From contig BCIV01000011.1 in the NCBI GenBank assembly GCA_001600055.1, positions 186,001 through 250,000 on the forward strand: a DNA stretch of 64,000 nucleotides, in the 5' to 3' direction. Positions 59,801 through 64,000 of the stretch are shown here, piece by piece. The position numbers and the translations under genes were made by a program. The notes beneath the pieces are model-generated. The model was not told the DNA's origin. It ran no database searches and saw only the letters and a list, made by a program, of their open reading frames with translations. This stretch comes from Filobasidium wieringae (lineage: Eukaryota > Basidiomycota > Tremellomycetes > Filobasidiales > Filobasidiaceae). Position 1 is the stretch's first letter; every line of letters starts with the position of its first letter.

Positions 59801-60466
59801 ACAAGCTCCAGGAGGAAGTATAGGAGCAGGTGGAGGGGCAGAGAGGGAAGGGATCGAGGGTTGTAAACCGATTAGGTTGAGGGAGATGAGAGGGTGACCG
59901 GCATTTGGGGCCATGGACATTCCAGAGAACTGGGAGGTCATGTTGTTCATTGATTGAGGTTGTTGGCCTCCCACAGCGGCGAAAGCCTTTTGATCACCAT
60001 AGATGGGCTGTTGCTGTTGTTGCTGCTGCTGCTGCTGTTGGCCTGGCTGTTGAGCAGAAGCGAAGTACCCGCCCGCCTGAGGTTGAGCCTGAACACCAGG
60101 AGTGAACATTTGAGCAGCAGGTTGTTGTTGTCCATACCCTCCCACTTGAGGTTGAGTAGCTGCCACGTCATACCCCTGCTGACCTGCTTGACCTCCCTGA
60201 TACCCTCCCTGCTGACCCGCCACACCCTGAGGGCCTCCATCTGCATAAGCTTGTGCCAGTTGGGCGGTAGGGTATTGTCTTCTTCTGGGGTTTGCGCCAG
60301 CTGCCGGTACAGGCGTGGAAGAAGCGGGAGGAGCTGCTTGGGATATACTAGGAGCGAGAGGTTCTTCCCATTGAGAGGTGTTGTTGATGGTATCGATGTA
60401 GAGGTAACGGTTTGCTTGAGGGTCCCATTGAGCCGCCCATCCTTGAGGGAGTTGAGGTTGGGACAT
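56856..60466 (-). CDS. SEC24: COPII coat subunit Sec24 with N-terminal WW domain
   Basis: Cargo-binding subunit of the COPII coat at ER exit sites. The first residues [17 protein letters not shown], then [17 protein letters not shown], form a WW domain (LPxGW, YxY, TSxW, xxP), not a usual part of yeast Sec24. A Gln/Gly-rich linker with a polyQ run (near 60009-60042) follows. The Sec24 core is clear: the zinc finger [13 protein letters not shown] with [13 protein letters not shown], then the trunk start [11 protein letters not shown], then the beta and helical domains ([20 protein letters not shown]), and the gelsolin-like end [16 protein letters not shown]. About nine introns; the last small exon ends [11 protein letters not shown]. 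It is divergent from SMD1. Confidence 0.93.
60009..60042. repeat. CAG/CTG trinucleotide run (polyQ)
   Basis: Mixed tgc/ttg trinucleotide run that encodes about 11 consecutive Gln on the minus strand in the SEC24 linker. Confidence 0.85.
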
Positions 60467-60766
60467 ATCGGGAAGTCAAGTAATGAGTGAATCTGAAGGA
60501 CAATAGGAAAGGAGGGCTTAAGTAAAGTGAGAACTATGAAAGCGACAAGTCGAGGTTGGAATGGGATGCTGCGTTGGCCGGTATCGTCCTCGTCATTCAA
60601 CTTGAAACGCGTGAGAAAGCGATTTCACCACCTCGACGACTGCTAGCTACCTCTCTCGCAAACAGGAGATGAATGTCCTCATATCGATTAGACTCGTCGG
60701 TATCCTAAGCTCTCTTCTTCATACTGCTCACTCTCTCAGTATCACCAGCATCAAACTCTGCCCGTC
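60467..60766. promoter_or_regulatory. Shared divergent upstream region, SEC24 / SMD1
   Basis: 300 bases between divergent starts; the SMD1 side (60710-60745) is pyrimidine-rich. No specific factor site is claimed. Confidence 0.45.
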
Positions 60767-61680
60767 ATGAAGCTCGTCAGGTGAGTTCCGAGTCTTTCCT
60801 CTTTTCCCGCAAGAAAATACAACTCGAATCAGTGGAATAGATAACTGACACATACACACCGTTCATTTCTCATTGCGTCGTATAGGTTCTTGATGAAGCT
60901 CGCGAACGAGACAGTAACGATCGAGTTGAAGAACGGGACGATCGTTCATGGTACCATCACTGGTTCGTTCCCGCATACCTCCTTATTATCAAACCTACCA
61001 TCCTAATCATGTCCGGTCCTATGTTCTCGCTCTACCTTTTGAAACCCCCGACGTCCTTACCTTTCTGCGTGATTTATATCAACAGCGGTAGACCCCCAGA
61101 TGAACACTCACTTGAAGACCGTCAAGATGACCCCCAAGAACAAGTCTACTGTCAGTCTGGATACTTTGGCTATTAGAGGTCCCAACGTTAGGTACTTCGT
61201 TTTGCCTGGTACGTACCGTGTTGGAAGAAAGAGGGCAGAGAAGGGAAGGGAGCTGATCTTTGTCCATCTTCTCGATTCCCCTTGGCTATTTTTCATTTTT
61301 AACAACCTCTGGTCACCGGTCTTCAACCTCAATCTCAATCTCGTATCTAATCTGGACCTGAAATCCGACCTGGACTTTGGTATCTCGACGTTCAATTCCA
61401 ATCCTTTACACTCTGTTTCAACTGCAACTGCTCCTCCTTCATCTCCACTCACCCTTACCAACCCTTCCTATCAACTCCCACCTTCTAAACCGCCATACTC
61501 CCTCCGATCCGCTCCATGGTTTCCTCAATCGCAGACTCCCTTCCTCTCGACAACCTCCTGATAGACGATGCCCCCAAGCCGAAGGGTAAGAACCCAGGTA
61601 TGGGACGTGGAAAAGCTTCCCAGGCTTTGGATAGGGGACGAGCTAGGGGTCGAGGTAGGGGTAGGGGTCGAGGATTCTAG
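60767..61680 (+). CDS. SMD1: Small nuclear ribonucleoprotein SmD1
   Basis: Core Sm-ring protein of spliceosomal snRNPs. Exons: 60767-60780 (MKLVR), 60886-60962, 61086-61208 and 61535-61680. Joined sequence shows [20 protein letters not shown], then [15 protein letters not shown] and [11 protein letters not shown], the Sm1 and Sm2 motifs, then [17 protein letters not shown] and a C-terminal RG repeat ([11 protein letters not shown]) ending in F. RG tails are methylated by PRMT5-type enzymes in other species. The 14-nt first exon is found only by splice reasoning. Intron 3 (61209-61534, about 326 nt) is several times longer than the usual intron here. Confidence 0.94.
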
Positions 61681-62994
61681 ATCGAGACGATCTAGATCGG
61701 GAAATATGATGGATTCTCAGAAAGCGGGGCCAAACCGACAGACGGTTTGAAATAAAAGAGAGTTGGGTTACGCGGTATGGGTCTCAAGAGATGGACCATA
61801 CGGATGAAAACGCCACGAGCGGGGCATTATGTACGATCAAGTTGGTTTGGATCTGGTTTGTTATGATATGATTTGGTACGGATGAATCGATGTCTGTGGG
61901 GATATCGATTGTTGAGGACCGCATCTTCTCGTAAGGCGAAGACTGACATGAAGTGATATCTTTAAAGAGGAAGAATACAGGGGGAGCATGACTAGACGCT
62001 TCAAGATCTTGATTTGACATCGGCTTAATAAGAAGGACACGTAAAAGGCAAGACGGAAAGAGAAAGGGTCCCAAGGATATCCCACCCAACCCGTGCACGA
62101 ATCACTCAGTGGACGAACGCAGGTTCCCTCGTAGATGAAGGTCCTAAGACTGTCTTTTAGCGACTGGGCCTTGCTTCCCTCTTGTTTCATATAGACTATA
62201 ACCAGTCCTGTTACTAACAAACGGCGGGGTCATCGAGCTTTTGGGCATCCCGTTGGCCTGGCCCTGATAAATGGCCGCGAAATCTTTCCTCCTGATCCAG
62301 GGTATCGAAAGTGTTACAGTCCCATTCCAAGCTCACCGGCCCGGTCTTGAACCGTATGTGTGTGAGCTTGGAGTGGAGGTCTATTGGCTACGAGGGTGGG
62401 ACCCACGAAAAAACAACCCCTCCTACGAACCACAAGTTATCTGGTCCGTAGGTTAGGTGTCTGGGGCCACCGGGGGACCACAAGTTATCTGGTTTGTATG
62501 TGTTGATGGGTAGGTCAATACGCGCAGATCTCACCACAGACAAAAGACAGGCAGGCTAGGCAGGTTAGCAAAAAGACACTCTTCTACGTAACCGTCGATT
62601 CCGGTCCGTTGATAGCCTTGAAGAACTAGGTCTCCAGCCTACCATAGGGGAACCATCAGTTATCTGGTTTATCCCTAGGCCGGCTGATGGTCTGTACCGA
62701 CTACAACCGCACTTTGTAGTAACAAACGGCGCGTCTATAGACAATTTGGGGGCACGCGCACAGCTCACAAAATCAACAAAACGAAACTTGTGTGAGATCG
62801 TGTATCAATCGATCTTTTCGATCTTTGACCTGTCGGGCCTATCACTCTAGTGGTAGTACTCTCCTTGGCTCTCCACTTGATGACCGTCTTTAGGTTGTAT
62901 CGCTATGCCCTCGACACTATCACCACTTCTTACTGAGTCTCCATGACAGCCTTCTCATCTACCTGAACTCCAACAGGAAAGACAAAGAACGACA
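61681..62994. other. Non-coding interval with short diverged repeats
   Basis: About 1.3 kb without a recognisable gene. The motif ccacaagttatctggt occurs near 62430-62446 and 62477-62493, with a variant (ccatcagttatctggttt) at about 62652-62669. A second pair, taacaaacggcg, occurs near 62215 and 62719, each followed by similar ttgggggca-like sequence. This looks like fragments of an old repeat. The ORF at 62271-62456 overlaps the repeats and is not supported. Confidence 0.45.
62430..62669. repeat. Three dispersed copies of an accacaagttatctggt motif
   Basis: Two copies match over about 16 bases and a third differs by a few bases; spacing is about 47 and 175 bases. No terminal inverted repeats or target-site duplications are visible. 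Confidence 0.55.
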
Positions 62995-64000
62995 ATGCAA
63001 TCACCGACCAAACCATATTCTTCTCCACTCGGATCCGTCTTCCTGAACGCCCGTCTACCGCCTGCAGCACGGGCTGTCAGTCCGGCCAATTCTGTGGGAT
63101 CTCGATATCAGGGCAGAGCATTTGGACAGGTCGCTTCTGATTCAGAGCCGAGGAAGGAGGAAAAGGATGAGAAGGTTGGGCAGGACGGGGAGGGCTTTGC
63201 GTTGAGCGAAGAGGGGAGGGTTGTAAACCCACAATTACCGCAAGGCCAATCTTGGAGACGATTCGAGAACCAATATCCACCCGTAAAAGTTTCTTCCTCG
63301 GCGCACAACGACGGCACGCAGTCTACCCCATCCCGAATCCGACCACCACCTCCTCAACTATATGACCTGTCCCAACCTAATCCTATCCCTTTCTCCTCCT
63401 CCAACAACACCGATCTAGACTTGGGACCACAATATGTACAGTACGCGAGTCGCAGAAACACCTTGGAAGAAGAGGGCTCGGATATGGGTTCTCCTAGACG
63501 GGAAGGGACTGTAATAACCATAGGGAACAGCACCGATCGGTTAGTCGATCTCAGTGGGTTCTTATCAACCAACAAAGCGGGAAGGGAACGCCAAGAAGAA
63601 TCCGATCATACCAGAGTAGCCAGGGATGTATTCGACAACGAGACGAGAAGAGAGAACGGTCCACGATATCCCCCTACTATCTTGTCTGACAAACAGCAAC
63701 CAGGGTTATTCGACCTTACTCTTCCTGGACGGACCTCTACCACACAACATCCTTTGACACCGATGACCACCTCATCCCCTACTCGTCCTTCAGGATCTTA
63801 TCACGATTCGACTCAAACAGGTCCTTATAGACGTAAAACCCGTACACCAAAATACAAACATCTGAATTCCCTCCCCCTCTCATCCACCCGCTACTTCTTG
63901 GGCGGTAAACTTCTGACCGGTGGAGATTCCTACTGGCCTCTTATCGGATCGATCGTGCTTGTACTGGGGATGTCAGGATTATGGTTAGGAACAACGGGCG
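62995..64000 (+). CDS. ERF2: DHHC palmitoyltransferase, ERF2-type (5' part only)
   Basis: Open from the ATG at 62995 (MQSPTKPYSSPLGS) to the window edge without a stop or obvious intron. About 300 residues of disordered Ser/Pro/Asp-rich sequence precede the diagnostic block RYFLGGKLLTGGDSYWPLIG and the first membrane span SIVLVLGMSGLWLGTTG, the pattern before the DHHC domain in Erf2-type palmitoyltransferases. The DHHC-Cys-rich catalytic domain itself lies outside the window. Predicted role: S-palmitoylation of Ras-like proteins at the ER/Golgi. Other DHHC enzymes cannot be excluded without the rest. Confidence 0.68.
   Translation, partial: MQSPTKPYSSPLGSVFLNARLPPAARAVSPANSVGSRYQGRAFGQVASDSEPRKEEKDEKVGQDGEGFALSEEGRVVNPQLPQGQSWRRFENQYPPVKVSSSAHNDGTQSTPSRIRPPPPQLYDLSQPNPIPFSSSNNTDLDLGPQYVQYASRRNTLEEEGSDMGSPRREGTVITIGNSTDRLVDLSGFLSTNKAGRERQEESDHTRVARDVFDNETRRENGPRYPPTILSDKQQPGLFDLTLPGRTSTTQHPLTPMTTSSPTRPSGSYHDSTQTGPYRRKTRTPKYKHLNSLPLSSTRYFLGGKLLTGGDSYWPLIGSIVLVLGMSGLWLGTTG

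Noticed and set aside
59947..60600. 217-codon minus-strand ORF and 178-codon plus-strand ORF at the SEC24 start
   Set aside because: Out-of-frame shadows of the Gln-rich SEC24 leader; composition follows the CAG/CTG repeats.
62271..62456. 61-codon ORF in the repeat-bearing gap
   Set aside because: Overlaps the repeated motif, has no recognisable domain and no conserved start context.
1..64000. Biosynthetic gene cluster, defence island or CRISPR-like system
   Set aside because: Genes are unrelated eukaryotic housekeeping functions with short spliceosomal introns; no cluster enzymes, repeat-spacer arrays or transposase genes were seen.

Overview
The window is a nuclear chromosome segment from a basidiomycete fungus, most likely a tremellomycete yeast related to Cryptococcus or Kwoniella. 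The reasons are: dense genes on both strands cut by many short introns (about 40-80 nt, GT/GC...AG), roughly balanced GC, pyrimidine-rich leaders, long low-complexity Ser/Thr/Pro stretches, and a gene set that includes a UDP-xylose synthase (UXS1, the capsule/xylan precursor route), complex I, CHS7 and an IRE1 kinase-endonuclease. I see no prokaryotic, viral, CRISPR or rRNA/tRNA signal. Family names rest on motif recognition by eye, and splice sites were inferred by reading frame plus splice consensus.

Layout, left to right. 0-9.3 kb: IRE1 (+), mitochondrial intermediate peptidase OCT1 (+) and a PQ-loop membrane transporter (+). 9.4-16.5 kb, all minus: an inositol-monophosphatase-like gene, GSK-3 kinase and succinate dehydrogenase anchor SDH4. 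16.5-18.1 kb has no gene I recognise. 18.1-22.4 kb (+): chitin synthase export chaperone CHS7 and a HOOK-type coiled-coil adaptor. 22.5-23.2 kb (-): a small ACT-domain protein, divergent from UXS1 (+, 23.7-25.4) and splicing factor YJU2 (+). 27.2-30.9 kb (-): a class I cAMP phosphodiesterase with a long repeat-rich N-terminus. 31.7-33.7 kb (+): bestrophin-like channel. 34.4-37.2 kb: ATP15 (-) divergent from proteasome subunit RPN3 (+). 38.3-40.6 kb (-): complex I 51 kDa subunit, divergent from a probable Mediator MED16 (+, 41-45 kb) and then PIP5-kinase MSS4 (+). 49.8-52.2 kb: poorly conserved F-box-like remnants. 52.3-54 kb (+): a second inositol-monophosphatase paralogue. 54.3-55.7 kb (+): RRG9/neugrin. 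55.8-56.3 kb (-): orphan ORF. 56.9-60.5 kb (-): SEC24 carrying an N-terminal WW domain, divergent from SMD1 (+). 61.7-63.0 kb is non-coding and contains short diverged repeats. 63.0 kb to the end (+): the 5' part of an ERF2-type DHHC palmitoyltransferase.

The genes are unrelated housekeeping functions, not an operon or cluster. Themes recur: mitochondrial function (OCT1, SDH4, NDUFV1, ATP15, RRG9), secretion, cell wall and membrane (IRE1, CHS7, UXS1, SEC24, MSS4, DHHC) and cAMP/GSK-3/inositol signalling. I found no convincing undescribed system. The best observations are gene-structure ones: matched 10-nt and 15-nt micro-exons in both inositol-phosphatase paralogues, two GC-AG introns, an initiator-codon-only exon in UXS1, a WW domain fused to Sec24, and a degenerate receiver-like region in the phosphodiesterase.
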